DNA of 64,000 nt from Morganella morganii_D (GTDB lineage: Bacteria; Pseudomonadota; Gammaproteobacteria; Enterobacterales; Enterobacteriaceae): NCBI GenBank assembly GCA_044772875.1, contig CP173058.1, positions 1,798,001-1,862,000 of the forward strand, read 5' to 3'. A program made the position numbers and the translations under genes. Shown in pieces: positions 7,852 to 17,453 of the stretch (its first letter is position 1; each line of letters begins with the position of its first letter). A model generated the notes under the pieces. It was given only the letters and a program-made list of their open reading frames with translations, searched no databases and was not told the DNA's origin.

Positions 7852-8285
7852 CAGTTAAATGCCCCTTTTGCTAATTTTGTTACTGCGCGTTCAAACTGGA
7901 TAGTCCAGGTTGTTGCATTGTGACCGGTACCGCGTGAAATCGTTGGCGGCGTTGTCGGAAAACCGCGTTCACCGATGATTTCGTCCCCGTTCCAGGTGTC
8001 TTTCATGTACATTTCAATCGGACTCGGCGCTGACTGGCTGTTCAGAATGCGGTTACGGAGTTGTGATAAAAACTCATTGTCCGGAGAGTGTTCCAACAGC
8101 TTAATCGTCAGAATTGCTGACTCGTTACCGGTGAACACGAACACGCCGCGCCCGCCCGCTCCGATGGTGTAAGCTCCGTCATCACCGACCGGCGCGATAG
8201 AAAATGAATCTGTCGATTCATCCCACGCAGTAATCTCGTAGCCGTTAAGCATGAGAATACTGCGGTTATGTCTGTATACCGCCAT
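7851..8285 (-). CDS. Tail tube protein, DUF3277-like
   Basis: This is a 144-residue protein following the sheath gene. The pattern (YRHNRSILMLNGYEITAWDE, GAYTIGAGGRGVFVFTGNES, LRNRILNSQ, GFPTTPPTISRG) matches the DUF3277 phage structural family, which forms the inner tube of contractile tails paired with DUF3383 sheaths. Its stop touches the ATG of the chaperone gene. It is the inner conduit through which DNA passes. Confidence 0.85.
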   Translation of the reverse strand: MAVYRHNRSILMLNGYEITAWDESTDSFSIAPVGDDGAYTIGAGGRGVFVFTGNESAILTIKLLEHSPDNEFLSQLRNRILNSQSAPSPIEMYMKDTWNGDEIIGERGFPTTPPTISRGTGHNATTWTIQFERAVTKLAKGAFN

Positions 8286-8295
8286 TGATTACTCC

Positions 8296-9807
8296 TTAAC
8301 GGTTAAATTGAACTATCAGGTCAACAGAGTGACCGGCACCGGCCAGCTTGATGGCGCACATAATCGGCATCATCTTGCGGGCTTCCCGTTCGGCCTGCGA
8401 CTGTGTGTCGAAGCTGTCAGAGTAGAAGTAAAAGCCTTCTTCCAGCCGGTCACCGTAGGTTACTTCACCGATATCATTCCCGCGCCAGATGCCGCCTGCC
8501 ATAAAGCCGTTGCGCACAAACTCGCGCCCGATGATATTCAGGTCGCCGATAAGCATCGACTGCCCTTTGTCGGTCTGCGGAACTTTGGTCGGGTTAGCCT
8601 GTAGCGTAGTGAACGCCTGTTTCTGGCAGGCATCGATAAACGCATCCAGCCCCATCACTTCGTCGATAAACGTCTTACCGAGCATGGTGCCTTCGGCCAG
8701 CATGTTGATGCCGTCATAGTCGGTGTAGAAGTTGATACTCAGACGGCGGCACTTCTGCGCTTCGGTTTGTGTAATCCGGTCATCAGAACGGACAGAGGTC
8801 TGCTGCTTAAACTTCACGGTTTTCGCCGTGTTCTGACCGCTCCACTGTGTTGATACCGCGATAGCCAGTAATTCAGCGGCGGCGTGGTCATCACCGGTTT
8901 TGTTGAACTGAACCATCAGACGACCGCTGTTTTTGTCGTACAGCTTTTTCAGGATGTTGTCGTTGTTCCACTCGATTTGCTCATCACGGATAGCGGTGTA
9001 AGCCATCACTTTCATGTCAGCCGCGGCGACCCAGGTGTGCGCATCGTCGAGTTGTTCATCCGTCAGCAGGTCAGCGAAGTACACGCCGTACCAGTCCTGA
9101 TAGATATTCTGTAGCTTATGCAGCGCCTCAGATGGTGATTCCGCCGGTACTGTTTCCGCTGCTTTGCCGGTGACAACAGTTGCCTGTCCGTCTTCCAGTT
9201 TCAGCATGCCGCCGACATAAGTGCCGGTTGCCGGTTCGGTCGCGTAGCCAATGCGGGTAGCGGGATAAGCCCCGGCAGTTGCCGCCTGAATGATGACGCG
9301 ATGACCGACCTTATCCCAGACCGTCTGTAAATTGGCTTCTTCCGGGAGTTTAGTTTCAATCACCGCGGCGATATCGGTAAAGTCGATAGCCTTGCTGAAA
9401 TCCAGACCGGACAGCGTGGTTTCTGTGCCGCCGATATTCAGCGTCATTGCACCGTCAGTGATGGCCTTGAATGCGTTGATACCGGCTGAGAGTGTTGACC
9501 CTTTCAGTGCGTTTGCCGTGGCTGCAATTTCCTGATCTTTTTCAGCGTAGCGTGCAATCATGGCACGCTTCAACTTCGGACGCGCCGAAAATAGCGCCTG
9601 AGCCGCTTTGTGCGCCTTTGACCCGGTTCCGAACAGATTTGCCACATCATCAGCATCAGACACGAATACATAGCGCGTGAGTGCGTCCTGAAACGGCTCT
9701 CCGATGTCGGATGTGAAAATAGCGACCATGCTTAAATCTTTCCGCTGAGCCGCTGCCGACTGCGGGAGGATCTGAGCGTTGACCACCTCTTTAATTTGTA
9801 AACTCAT
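8296..9807 (-). CDS. Tail sheath protein, DUF3383-like
   Basis: This is a 503-residue protein of normal sheath size. Its N-terminus (MSLQIKEVVNAQILPQSAAA) and the long body, with VFVSDADDVANLFGTGSKAHKAAQALFS and a C-terminal MPIMCAIKLAGAGHSVDLIVQFNR, fit DUF3383, the contractile sheath of this phage group. It directly precedes the tube gene in the operon. It contracts to drive the tube through the envelope. Confidence 0.88.
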   Translation of the reverse strand: MSLQIKEVVNAQILPQSAAAQRKDLSMVAIFTSDIGEPFQDALTRYVFVSDADDVANLFGTGSKAHKAAQALFSARPKLKRAMIARYAEKDQEIAATANALKGSTLSAGINAFKAITDGAMTLNIGGTETTLSGLDFSKAIDFTDIAAVIETKLPEEANLQTVWDKVGHRVIIQAATAGAYPATRIGYATEPATGTYVGGMLKLEDGQATVVTGKAAETVPAESPSEALHKLQNIYQDWYGVYFADLLTDEQLDDAHTWVAAADMKVMAYTAIRDEQIEWNNDNILKKLYDKNSGRLMVQFNKTGDDHAAAELLAIAVSTQWSGQNTAKTVKFKQQTSVRSDDRITQTEAQKCRRLSINFYTDYDGINMLAEGTMLGKTFIDEVMGLDAFIDACQKQAFTTLQANPTKVPQTDKGQSMLIGDLNIIGREFVRNGFMAGGIWRGNDIGEVTYGDRLEEGFYFYSDSFDTQSQAEREARKMMPIMCAIKLAGAGHSVDLIVQFNR

Positions 9808-9809
9808 TA

Positions 9810-10304
9810 CTAATCGTCCTCGACAGTAATATCCACGGTTTCGCCACGGTTTAACGGGGCTTCCATCCGGTGAATGTGAGAGAGAGTTAAATCGATTTGC
9901 GCCCGTTGCTCCTTACCCCCGGCAATGGCTGTCGGCAGGTTGCGGATTTGAGATTTACGGACGATGCCAGCGCCTATGCCTTTAAACAGTTGCTGTGCAA
10001 AATGGGTTGATAGTACGGTTGAGAAGTTTTCCAACAGGAGGTAAGCGTTATTTCCAAAGGCATTGACTGAGACAATGGTTTCCCGCGTGGTCGTGATGAT
10101 TTCTTTTTCATTCAGGCCATCGAACTTGATTTCCGTCCCGATGGGGTCGGATGTTCCCTGATTAACAGAAATGTAATACTTCCACGCCGATACATCTGTC
10201 TCGCCGTTGCCGTCAATTACCTTATCTTCAGGTAATTGGGAAACCTTCGCTATCACCCGTCTGACTGCCTTCATATCGAGTCGCGAGAGTGTCATTATAG
10301 CCAT
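9810..10304 (-). CDS. Neck/tail terminator protein
   Basis: The start chosen is ATG 10304 (MAIMTLSRLDMKAVRR), because the longer frame runs back into the upstream gene and no ribosome site is seen there; ATG 10310 is an alternative. The product is about 165 residues with a pattern (TRETIVSVNAFGNNAYLLLENF, FAQQLFKGIGAGIV, C-terminal HRMEAPLNRGETVDITVED) typical of phage neck terminator proteins. It is placed between the head-tail joining gene and the sheath gene. Confidence 0.7.
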   Translation of the reverse strand: MAIMTLSRLDMKAVRRVIAKVSQLPEDKVIDGNGETDVSAWKYYISVNQGTSDPIGTEIKFDGLNEKEIITTTRETIVSVNAFGNNAYLLLENFSTVLSTHFAQQLFKGIGAGIVRKSQIRNLPTAIAGGKEQRAQIDLTLSHIHRMEAPLNRGETVDITVEDD

Positions 10305-10566
10305 AATCATTCCACGGTGATTTGTCGATGATGCGCCAACGGTGACCATTCCAGTAAAACAGTTCCTTCGGCGCAATTGGCTCCTGTGTCATCACCCTGA
10401 CGGTCGGGTTATAGCGATCACCTTCCGGCAGGATTTGCAGGTCAGTCGTGCTGGCTGGCTGAACAACACAGGTCAGCGTGCGCTTTACTCCGGACTCGGA
10501 TTCAAACTCACGCTCCTGCGCGAAGAACGGATCAGAGAAGATATCTTCAGCAAAGTTATCCATCAT
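10228..10566 (-). CDS. Head-tail joining (stopper) protein
   Basis: This is a 112-residue protein (MMDNFAEDIFSDPFFAQERE; ending RYEGSQTGDSEGFPIT) with a beta-rich middle part (VRVMTQEPI, WRIIDKSPWNDYG) that resembles small head-completion or stopper proteins. It overlaps the terminator gene downstream and touches the gp10-like gene upstream (stop/start overlap). The role is taken from gene order in the connector block. Confidence 0.6.
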   Translation of the reverse strand: MMDNFAEDIFSDPFFAQEREFESESGVKRTLTCVVQPASTTDLQILPEGDRYNPTVRVMTQEPIAPKELFYWNGHRWRIIDKSPWNDYGYNDTLATRYEGSQTGDSEGFPIT

Positions 10567-11078
10567 TTGTCGCGCACCTCGTAGGTGATTGACTGGAGCA
10601 GGTTTCCGGTGTCGTAAAGCGGTGTGCTTGCTCTTCCAACCCGCTCCTGCCTTTGCTTCTTCGACAGATAGCTCGCTTTTTTAATTCGCATCGCTTTCGT
10701 CGCTTCACTCAGCCCCGGGGTTAGTCCACCAATGATTTTCCGTTTAACCGCACCTTCAAGCATCTGCCCCACAATGGCAAAAGCTCCGCCGGAGAAATCA
10801 CCCTGCGAGATATCAGCCTTCAGTTCACGAACCAGCATCCTTGTTGCCTTATCTTTATTCTCACCCAACGTTGACCGCAGGAATGAACGTTCAGGAATAT
10901 GACCGGGAACGCCGAATTCATGCGCCGCGGCGATAGTGGCATTACTCAAACCATCTTTACGGGCGTCATTTGTTGCCGCCGGTACACCAACTACTACTTT
11001 TTTCTTACCCATTTCACGGATACGAGCCTCTAATGCTTTGAGACCTGCGCCGCTGAAATTACCGGAGTTTTTAATCAT
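10563..11078 (-). CDS. HK97 gp10-like / virion morphogenesis protein
   Basis: This is a 171-residue protein with the features of the gp10/GpV-like tail completion family: a short helix followed by KVVVGVPAATNDARKDGLSN, AAAHEFGVPGHIPERSFLRST and a C-terminal LYDTGNLLQSITYEVR. The motif 'hEFGxxxxPxRxFLR' is widely shared by phage virion morphogenesis proteins. It overlaps its neighbours by four bases on each side, so the connector genes are coupled. Confidence 0.82.
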   Translation of the reverse strand: MIKNSGNFSGAGLKALEARIREMGKKKVVVGVPAATNDARKDGLSNATIAAAHEFGVPGHIPERSFLRSTLGENKDKATRMLVRELKADISQGDFSGGAFAIVGQMLEGAVKRKIIGGLTPGLSEATKAMRIKKASYLSKKQRQERVGRASTPLYDTGNLLQSITYEVRDK

Positions 11079-11437
11079 GGCACCACCAGAAAGTGAACGC
11101 CAACCAGCTTACGGAGCCGGAGATATTCCTGACCGTAGGTGCTGGAGGCATAACCGTTGTGGTTCGCCGCAAAGCCGGAATCCGGCGCAGAGTAACCAAC
11201 AGACAACCCGCCGGCGGTTTTGCTCGTTGCTGCCTGAACAGGTGCGCCGTTGGTACTGCCTTTTTTGGTTAATGCGCCGGAAACGTACAGAAGATGGGCA
11301 GCGAGTGCATGATGACCCTGTTCAAATAATTTACCCCAGACTTTGCGGGATATCTGATTCTCCGCATCCTCAAGGGCTGTTTTTATTCTGAACTGGTCTA
11401 CTTCGGTAAATTCGGGGTAACGGTTGAGAAATTCCAT
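11075..11437 (-). CDS. Head-tail connector (DUF4054-like)
   Basis: This is a 120-residue protein starting MEFLNRYPEFTEVDQFRIKTAL, which is the usual start of small phage connector proteins: a short helix bundle with YPEF and a later helix AAHLLYVSG. It lies directly after the major capsid gene, where the adaptor that binds the portal is expected. The family (DUF4054) is recalled, not searched. Confidence 0.75.
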   Translation of the reverse strand: MEFLNRYPEFTEVDQFRIKTALEDAENQISRKVWGKLFEQGHHALAAHLLYVSGALTKKGSTNGAPVQAATSKTAGGLSVGYSAPDSGFAANHNGYASSTYGQEYLRLRKLVGVHFLVVP

Positions 11438-11451
11438 GCTACCCCCGGAGG

Positions 11452-12420
11452 TTATTTAGCGGGTGATGTTTTGTAGTCCACGTACACCGCTGACGCCGGA
11501 ACCTTCCACATGGCCCCGCCGAACGCAGCACGATAACCACATTCAAAGGTGAGCAGGTCACGCTGACGAACAGCCAGAAGCTCAGGCATATGCACTTTCA
11601 TTTCGATGTATTCGTCGTCGTAGGTGTAGATGACCAGGCGGGTAAATCCTTCTTTTACTTCACGCGCATACTCGGAAGGAATCTTCACGAAATTGATACT
11701 GAATGCACTGTCACCGGAGGCTTTGCGCAGCGCCGCCATAACGCGATCCATTGCCGATACCGGCAGCAGGTCAACGCCGACAATCACGCTGTTGGTGTCG
11801 AATTTCTGCATTGCCAGCATGAAGTCAGCGGCATCCATCGCGATGTGAGTTGGCTGTACACGGTAGCCGGATGCAGCCCACGCAACGTTGTAAGCGTCGA
11901 GCACCATCGCGATAAACTCTTCAGCCGTCATATTGGCGATTGTCTTTTTCGACTTGTCCGCGATAATCTCGACATGTTTGCCGGTCAGCAGTCCTTCCTG
12001 CCCTTTTACTTTGGCGTGACCGCGATAACCACCGTACTGGATGGTTGCCAGAGCGTTTGCGTACAGGTCATCCTGCTTTTTCGTCGGCAGGTTAAAACCA
12101 ACCGCGCCGAGTTTCTCAGCCTGCTGAGTAGTCCACGTTGCCGCTTTCCCCCAGTACGCAACCGGCGTTTTTTCCATCTCGATTTCACTGTCGATGGTGA
12201 CCAGTGAGTTCGTTTTGTTACCGATGATGCCGTCGTATACAGACCCCATCACTTCAGTACGCCCGTACTCAACGTACTCCTGAATGAAATCCAGGCCTTC
12301 ATTGACCGGGATTGCTTCAGCAATGTTGATTTCAGGCAGGGTCTTTTCCTGCAACTGCATATCACGCTCAGTCAGCGCTTCCTGCAATGCTTCTTCAAAA
12401 AATGCGGTTTCAATAGCCAT
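11452..12420 (-). CDS. Major capsid protein, DUF2184-like
   Basis: This is a 322-residue protein: an N-terminal arm rich in Glu (FFEEALQEALTERDMQLQEKTL), then a body with AEEFIAMVLDAYNVAWAASG and a C-terminal AFGGAMWKVPASAVYVDYKTSP. The pattern and length fit the DUF2184 encapsulin/HK97-fold capsid family found in this phage group. Downstream of the cement and protease/scaffold genes, as is usual. It forms the head shell. Confidence 0.85.
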   Translation of the reverse strand: MAIETAFFEEALQEALTERDMQLQEKTLPEINIAEAIPVNEGLDFIQEYVEYGRTEVMGSVYDGIIGNKTNSLVTIDSEIEMEKTPVAYWGKAATWTTQQAEKLGAVGFNLPTKKQDDLYANALATIQYGGYRGHAKVKGQEGLLTGKHVEIIADKSKKTIANMTAEEFIAMVLDAYNVAWAASGYRVQPTHIAMDAADFMLAMQKFDTNSVIVGVDLLPVSAMDRVMAALRKASGDSAFSINFVKIPSEYAREVKEGFTRLVIYTYDDEYIEMKVHMPELLAVRQRDLLTFECGYRAAFGGAMWKVPASAVYVDYKTSPAK

Positions 12421-12423
12421 TAA

Positions 12424-12918
12424 TTACTCTCCTGAGCCTGCCTGTTGTACGTTCTGGATATAGCCCAGAGTGATAGCCGCGCAATTGCTGCCTTTGCTGA
12501 CATCTTCAACCCAATATCCGAGGTCGATGTTGCCTTCTGCTGCTTTCGTTACCTTCCCGGCGTCTGCGCCGGTCGCAACGATGTAAGCACGGTCGCCGCG
12601 GGTGAAATCAGCATCAGCCACCGTCAGTGCGCCTACACAGTCACCGTGAGAGAAATGCCCGATATTGGCCTGTTTGTTGTGCGGGGCTTTGTCGCCGTAG
12701 ATGTCGCGGACAACGATACCGTGCACCATATCTGTCGCTGCTTCGATATGCTTCACGCCACCTTCAGGATTCACAGCAACAAAAATGCCGTAATCCATAT
12801 CTTTTTCGGTGCGATTTTCTTCGCCCCAAATTTTATCGTCAGAGCTGGAGGCGCGACGGACTGTACCCGGGCGCAGGATACCGGACGGGGAATCCCATTT
12901 TGCATTATGAAATGACAT
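12424..12918 (-). CDS. Capsid cement/decoration protein
   Basis: This is a 164-residue protein of small beta-barrel character (GIFVAVNPEGG, GIVVRDIYGD, GDCVGALTVADADFTRGDRAYIV, NIDLGYWVED). It resembles phage structural cement proteins, which stabilise the head lattice. It sits between the protease/scaffold gene, whose stop overlaps its start by one base, and the capsid gene. Confidence 0.72.
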   Translation of the reverse strand: MSFHNAKWDSPSGILRPGTVRRASSSDDKIWGEENRTEKDMDYGIFVAVNPEGGVKHIEAATDMVHGIVVRDIYGDKAPHNKQANIGHFSHGDCVGALTVADADFTRGDRAYIVATGADAGKVTKAAEGNIDLGYWVEDVSKGSNCAAITLGYIQNVQQAGSGE

Positions 12919-14081
12919 TACTTTTTACCTCCTAAACGCTGGGAGACTGATTTTGTTGGTTTGTTCGCTGAGTCATTCAGCAGGTGCTCGCCGATAGTGC
13001 TGCGTGGCTTCTGAGTGGCCTGTACGGCTGCGTATGCTGCGCGGACTTCGCTGTCTGTCATCGCCTTAACCTGGGCGTCATTAAACACGCCGGTACTCAG
13101 CAGGACGACAGAACGCACATCACGTGCAGACTTCGCATCAGTGAATTTCAGTTTCGGGAAGCGGGTCTTGGCATCGTTCAGCGTCGAGCTTGTTTCACCG
13201 TCCGCTTTAATCTGCTCAAGTTCCTCTTTCAGCTTCTGGTTTTCTTCACGCAATTGCGCATTTTCAGATTCCAGTGCCGCGATTTTTGCGTCTTTGTCGT
13301 CAGTTTTTCCGTCAGCACCTTCACCGCCTGCGGTACCTGCATCAGCATCATTCACCTGAGCACCGGATGCTTCCTTCTCTTTCTTCAGGCGTTCAAGCTC
13401 ATCAATAATTGCCTGCATGCTTTCGTTGATGCCCTCAGCACCAGCGGCTTCCATTTCTTTCAGTTGCGCCTCAAGGTCGGCGATCATCTGATCGATTTCT
13501 TCCTGCGTTAATTTTTCGCCGTCAGCATCCTTCAGGTTTTTACCCTTCAGCAACTGGACGATACTTTTCAGTCCTTTCATTACGTTACCTTTTTTGTCGT
13601 TTAAACGAACATCAGCGCCGTAGCGCCCTTCTGCTACCACGGCGACATGGTTGCCGCGAATATTGATGTGATGTAATTCCCCGTTACGGTCTTCCACCTT
13701 TGCAGGTTCATAGCCCACTGAAACTTCTCTGATGCCAAGTTTCTCAAGCGTTTCGATTGCAGCGGCATCTGTGATATGGACGTCACACGCAATCTCATCA
13801 CCTTCAACGCGAACATTCTGGATGTGCCCTGCCGCCTTCTCCTTGTGGTCATTAGCATTCACCTCACCGCTGTCCGGGTGAGTGATGGTGAATGGCAAAC
13901 CTTCAAAGGATTTCAGCGTCTCCGGTTTGGAAAGCTCGTCGAGAGTGCGGAGGATGGTGACTTTCTTGTTGGCATCGCTGCCGGTTAACCCGATTTCGTG
14001 GCCGTAATACTCAATCGGCCCGGCGCGGGTTATCGTCGCAGTGGTAATGACGTACCCCTGCGGTGTTTTTTTCCATGCCAT
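12918..14081 (-). CDS. Prohead protease-scaffold fusion, DUF2213-like
   Basis: This is a 387-residue protein. Residues 1-170 fit DUF2213 (YYGHEIGL, FEGLPFTITHP, IREVSVGYEP, and GNHVAVVAEGRYGADVRLND near 150-170), a phage prohead maturation family. From about residue 180 there is a long Glu/Lys-rich coiled coil (EEIDQMIADLEAQLKEMEA and LRRENQ-like heptads), followed by a Thr/Asp tail. This arrangement suggests that protease and scaffold are made as one chain. It directly precedes cement and capsid genes. Confidence 0.8.
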   Translation of the reverse strand: MAWKKTPQGYVITTATITRAGPIEYYGHEIGLTGSDANKKVTILRTLDELSKPETLKSFEGLPFTITHPDSGEVNANDHKEKAAGHIQNVRVEGDEIACDVHITDAAAIETLEKLGIREVSVGYEPAKVEDRNGELHHINIRGNHVAVVAEGRYGADVRLNDKKGNVMKGLKSIVQLLKGKNLKDADGEKLTQEEIDQMIADLEAQLKEMEAAGAEGINESMQAIIDELERLKKEKEASGAQVNDADAGTAGGEGADGKTDDKDAKIAALESENAQLREENQKLKEELEQIKADGETSSTLNDAKTRFPKLKFTDAKSARDVRSVVLLSTGVFNDAQVKAMTDSEVRAAYAAVQATQKPRSTIGEHLLNDSANKPTKSVSQRLGGKK

Positions 14082-14084
14082 TAA

Positions 14085-14936
14085 TTAATCCCATGAGACA
14101 TAGGGCAGCGCGACACACCGGCACTGATAGTCAGTTCCCGGATGGCCTTCGTATGCCCCGATTGATTTGCGCTTCTTCCACGTTTTGCCGCCGTCATCTG
14201 AATAAACAGAATCGTCGGAATATTTGCAGAGCTTGCCGTTAAGCGGGAAGTGACTGTCGCGCTCCCGCTCATCACCGGCGCCGCCCCATTCATACATATC
14301 CAGACCAAGCGAGCGGCTGCGTGATTCTGTCAGCGCTGCGTTGAGTTTCGCGGTCTGGTCACGTGCGATAAACTTCGCACGACTTTTCGACACTTTTCCG
14401 CGCTCACGAATGGATGCGACGAGGTTTTCATGCCGACCACCGTCTTTCAGATTGCCAAACACCTCCGCGCCGATATCGTTGATGAAATCGTTCTTTATTG
14501 ACTCGATTAAATCGACGTTATCCTTCACCGCTTTATCCAGATCAGCGCGGATGGCTTCATCGCCGAGCATGCCGGTCAGGTCAATGCCGAACGCTTCGTT
14601 ATACGTGCGCTGTGTCTGCTCTTTGTTCTGCTGGTTTGCCCGGTTAACAAGACCAAACGAAAGTCGGTTGGCGATATCCGCAAAGGACATGCCGGCAACC
14701 TTCTGTATGGCTCTGGATAGTTTGGCTGTGATGCTGATAGGTGGTGTGTTTGGTGCGTCGTTCAGTACGGGGTTTTCTAACTCTGTAATTATCAGGTCTG
14801 CGATATTATCGATAACCGAATAAAGCCGGTCACGATACCAGACCTCAGAACGCTTGCTCTGCCGGATTGGTCGCATTCGTCGTCTGCGTGGCTTGAGTCG
14901 TCCCTGTTTGCGCTCCAAAAGCTGTTGAAGTTCCAT
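14085..14936 (-). CDS. Minor head protein, Mu gpF/SPP1 gp7-like
   Basis: The start is set at ATG 14936 (MELQQLLERKQGRLKPRRRR), with AAGGAAA upstream, and the gene overlaps the portal end by 92 bases. The 283-residue product has a basic N-terminus and the MuF-type C-terminal domain: SKSRAKFIARDQTAKLNAALTESRSR, then EWGGAGDERERDSHFPLNGK and HPGTDYQCRCVALPYV, where His, Gln, Cys and Arg are typical. It acts in head assembly and is carried inside the head. Confidence 0.85.
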   Translation of the reverse strand: MELQQLLERKQGRLKPRRRRMRPIRQSKRSEVWYRDRLYSVIDNIADLIITELENPVLNDAPNTPPISITAKLSRAIQKVAGMSFADIANRLSFGLVNRANQQNKEQTQRTYNEAFGIDLTGMLGDEAIRADLDKAVKDNVDLIESIKNDFINDIGAEVFGNLKDGGRHENLVASIRERGKVSKSRAKFIARDQTAKLNAALTESRSRSLGLDMYEWGGAGDERERDSHFPLNGKLCKYSDDSVYSDDGGKTWKKRKSIGAYEGHPGTDYQCRCVALPYVSWD

Positions 14937-16224
14937 AGTCACTATTTCCTTCCGACCCGACGATACGCTTGATGTCATCATCCGTGACGGTGACAAGAAG
15001 CCCACGAGATACCATCTCTTTCAGCACCGTCTCATCGTCAATTACTCCGATTTGCAGCATCGATGTGAAGCCGGTCGAGTACGCAGTAAATCGCGTTGCT
15101 AACTCAGCCTCGTTGATGCTGTCAATTGACGGATACGTGTATTTGAGTTCGTCACTGACGGATAATTTGTCGAGAATGAATTGGTCTACAAAGTCCTGCA
15201 TCGGGCGCAGGCGCGATTCCTGCAAGCCGTTGATGGTTTCGTAATACGCTTTGTTATCTTCCTCACCGGAGTTGAACCCGCTGGCTGACTGCCCGAACAA
15301 AACTGTTATCGGCCTGTCCAGTGCCCCGGCAAGGACGTTCGCCATTTTGGTTATCACATCAGACAGTCCGGCGAACTGTGCCGTTTTTTGTTCATAGCGT
15401 GTCGGTGCTTCTGTGGTGCCAGCATCAATTAGCATCAGCCCAGTTGATGACTTTGTTTTTGTCATCACCGATGCATATTCACGCACCTGGTCCTCTCTCC
15501 CTGCATCAATCTGAGCATTCATCCCGGCAAGGAATATCACGTCGACGTTCGACTCCTGGATAAGATCGCCGGTACTGACAATCGCAGTATCGAATGTTTT
15601 GATTGCGACATACGGGGCTTGCAAGTCTGACGTACCGAACTTCTTCCGGTCTTTAATGCTGTGCTTCCCAAGCTTTATCCGGTGACAACGGGAATGATGA
15701 AACTTAAGCTGTTTCGTTCCGATATCGATCTGATATGTAAGCGGCTCACCAAAATGCGGAGAGGCGATATCCGCGATAACATGCGAGTCAGGCGTGTACT
15801 CCCCCTTCTTCAGTACGATGAACTTGATGATATCCTCAGTCTTCAAATCCAGCGGAGAAACTATCTTCTCATCATCGCAATCAGTAACTGCGACAACCAT
15901 TGCATCACCCAGCAGTGACGCCCACGTAAGAGCATCCCGAAATGCCTGACTGAGATTAAGCTCCGCCTCCATGTCACGGATTTGCTGTTTCAGGGCTTCG
16001 CCAATATCACCGGAGAATTCCCGCGGTAATTTCAGCATATCGTCAGCGGTTTTGTTGATGTACTTCGCAACAACCCACGACCCTTCATAAAGCGCCTCAA
16101 GTTCTTTATCCGGCACCCTGTCACGTTTATCACTGTATTTCACCATGCCGATTTTCTCACCGAGAGAAGTCAGCAGGCTGCTAAGGCCATCATTGAGACG
16201 ACCGATTAAGTTTTTCTTAGTCAT
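14845..16224 (-). CDS. Portal protein, DUF1073-like
   Basis: The ATG at 16224 overlaps the TAA of terminase (TAATG). The 459-residue product fits the DUF1073 portal family: LASLLGDAMVVAVTDCDDE-type segment near residues 80-110, LAGALDRPITVLFGQSASGFNSGEEDNKAYYETI at about 290-325, and a flexible Thr/Ala-rich C-terminal tail. It forms the dodecameric DNA gate at one vertex. Databases may label this family Acb1-like; I see no paired H-x-T motifs here, so anti-CBASS activity is not suggested. Confidence 0.86.
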   Translation of the reverse strand: MTKKNLIGRLNDGLSSLLTSLGEKIGMVKYSDKRDRVPDKELEALYEGSWVVAKYINKTADDMLKLPREFSGDIGEALKQQIRDMEAELNLSQAFRDALTWASLLGDAMVVAVTDCDDEKIVSPLDLKTEDIIKFIVLKKGEYTPDSHVIADIASPHFGEPLTYQIDIGTKQLKFHHSRCHRIKLGKHSIKDRKKFGTSDLQAPYVAIKTFDTAIVSTGDLIQESNVDVIFLAGMNAQIDAGREDQVREYASVMTKTKSSTGLMLIDAGTTEAPTRYEQKTAQFAGLSDVITKMANVLAGALDRPITVLFGQSASGFNSGEEDNKAYYETINGLQESRLRPMQDFVDQFILDKLSVSDELKYTYPSIDSINEAELATRFTAYSTGFTSMLQIGVIDDETVLKEMVSRGLLVTVTDDDIKRIVGSEGNSDYGTSTAFGAQTGTTQATQTTNATNPAEQAF

Positions 16225-17453
16225 TACATGATGTCCCAGACTGTTGTCCGTCCTTTGATGTAACCATCCAACCCGTACCGAGACGCATCCCAGCAATGGT
16301 TATTTGCATCGGCAATCACTGGCAGAACCTCACCGGTAATTCGGTCTGTTTTGTACGAGTAAAGACGGGCTTCTTTTGCTGTCTCTTTGCAGCGGGGGTG
16401 AATGATGATCTGCTTAAATCCGCGCAGGAATGTGATTCCGTCCTCTACGCTGCCCTGCCACTTTTTAGCGGCTGAGATATTGAATCCCTGACGACGGAGG
16501 TAGCTGATTGTTTCCGGTCGCGCAGAGTCGGCTTTAATAGGCCACTTACGCGCCTCCGGTATCTCGTCATAAAACGCTGGCATGTGATCAAGCTCTACTC
16601 CGATGCCGTACGCCTCGTACTCGATGTACAGGCAATCGTCCAGAATGAACTGACGCAGCAGTGTGTTCGGGTCTTTGGCAAAACCAAAGTCAGCGCCGAA
16701 CAGCAGCCTGTCCGCTTTCTTCCACAGGTCATCAGGGAATGATTGAACAACGTATTTATTCGCCAGTACCTGTTTATCTGAGTTTTCGAGGTAAGCGCCT
16801 TCCCATATCCATGCATAGGTTTGATCATCAAGATTCTTTTTGTCTCTGAGCCTGACCTTTTCCAGTACGTCAGGAAACCACGGATTATCGGTGTAGTTCA
16901 TCTCGACAACTATCGTGTCATTATCAGGATGTTTTCTGAATCGCTTGTCTGTGGCGCTACCATCTTTCTCTGGGTTCCACGTTACCCATATTTCCGACCC
17001 GCTTTCACGTACAGTAGGGTCAAGCTTTTGCCATGCTGTTTCACTTACAGTTTCAGCCTCATCGACCCAGCAGAGTAAAATGCGGGCTTTTGATTTAATG
17101 CTGTCAAGGTTGTGACGCAGACCGCAGAATACGTAGCTGACATTGCGATCAAGGGTGCGGATATATTTCTCACCAATATCGAAGTTAGCCGCCAGCCACG
17201 GTACAGAACGAATCGCCTGTTTCACTTCCTCCATTGACGATTCTTCCAGTGAGTTCATAAACTCACGGGCGCACAGTATTACTCCAGACTCTCCGTTGTT
17301 CGCTGCCTGATATGCCTTAACCGCCGTCATCAGTGCGAATGTCCTTGTCTTTGCGCTGCCTCGCCCGCCGTGTGAACACCGGTATCTCTTATCTACTGCG
17401 GTAAATAACGGAGCCAGTTTTGCGGGGATCTGAAGCTGCACAGTGTCATTCAT
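16224..17453 (-). CDS. Terminase large subunit
   Basis: The start at ATG 17453 has GGAG seven bases upstream. The 409-residue product has an ATPase Walker A GGRGSAKT at residues 29-36, a Walker B segment ILLCWVDEAE at about 125-134 and a nuclease region beginning LLFGADFGFAKDPNT. This is the PBSX-like terminase type. It packages and cuts phage DNA. It overlaps the small subunit gene by eight bases. Confidence 0.93.
   Translation of the reverse strand: MNDTVQLQIPAKLAPLFTAVDKRYRCSHGGRGSAKTRTFALMTAVKAYQAANNGESGVILCAREFMNSLEESSMEEVKQAIRSVPWLAANFDIGEKYIRTLDRNVSYVFCGLRHNLDSIKSKARILLCWVDEAETVSETAWQKLDPTVRESGSEIWVTWNPEKDGSATDKRFRKHPDNDTIVVEMNYTDNPWFPDVLEKVRLRDKKNLDDQTYAWIWEGAYLENSDKQVLANKYVVQSFPDDLWKKADRLLFGADFGFAKDPNTLLRQFILDDCLYIEYEAYGIGVELDHMPAFYDEIPEARKWPIKADSARPETISYLRRQGFNISAAKKWQGSVEDGITFLRGFKQIIIHPRCKETAKEARLYSYKTDRITGEVLPVIADANNHCWDASRYGLDGYIKGRTTVWDIM

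Noticed and set aside
14845..16224. Anti-CBASS (Acb1) activity of the portal protein
   Set aside because: The DUF1073 portal family may carry this label in databases, but the H-x-T pairs needed for the Acb1 phosphoesterase are not visible here.
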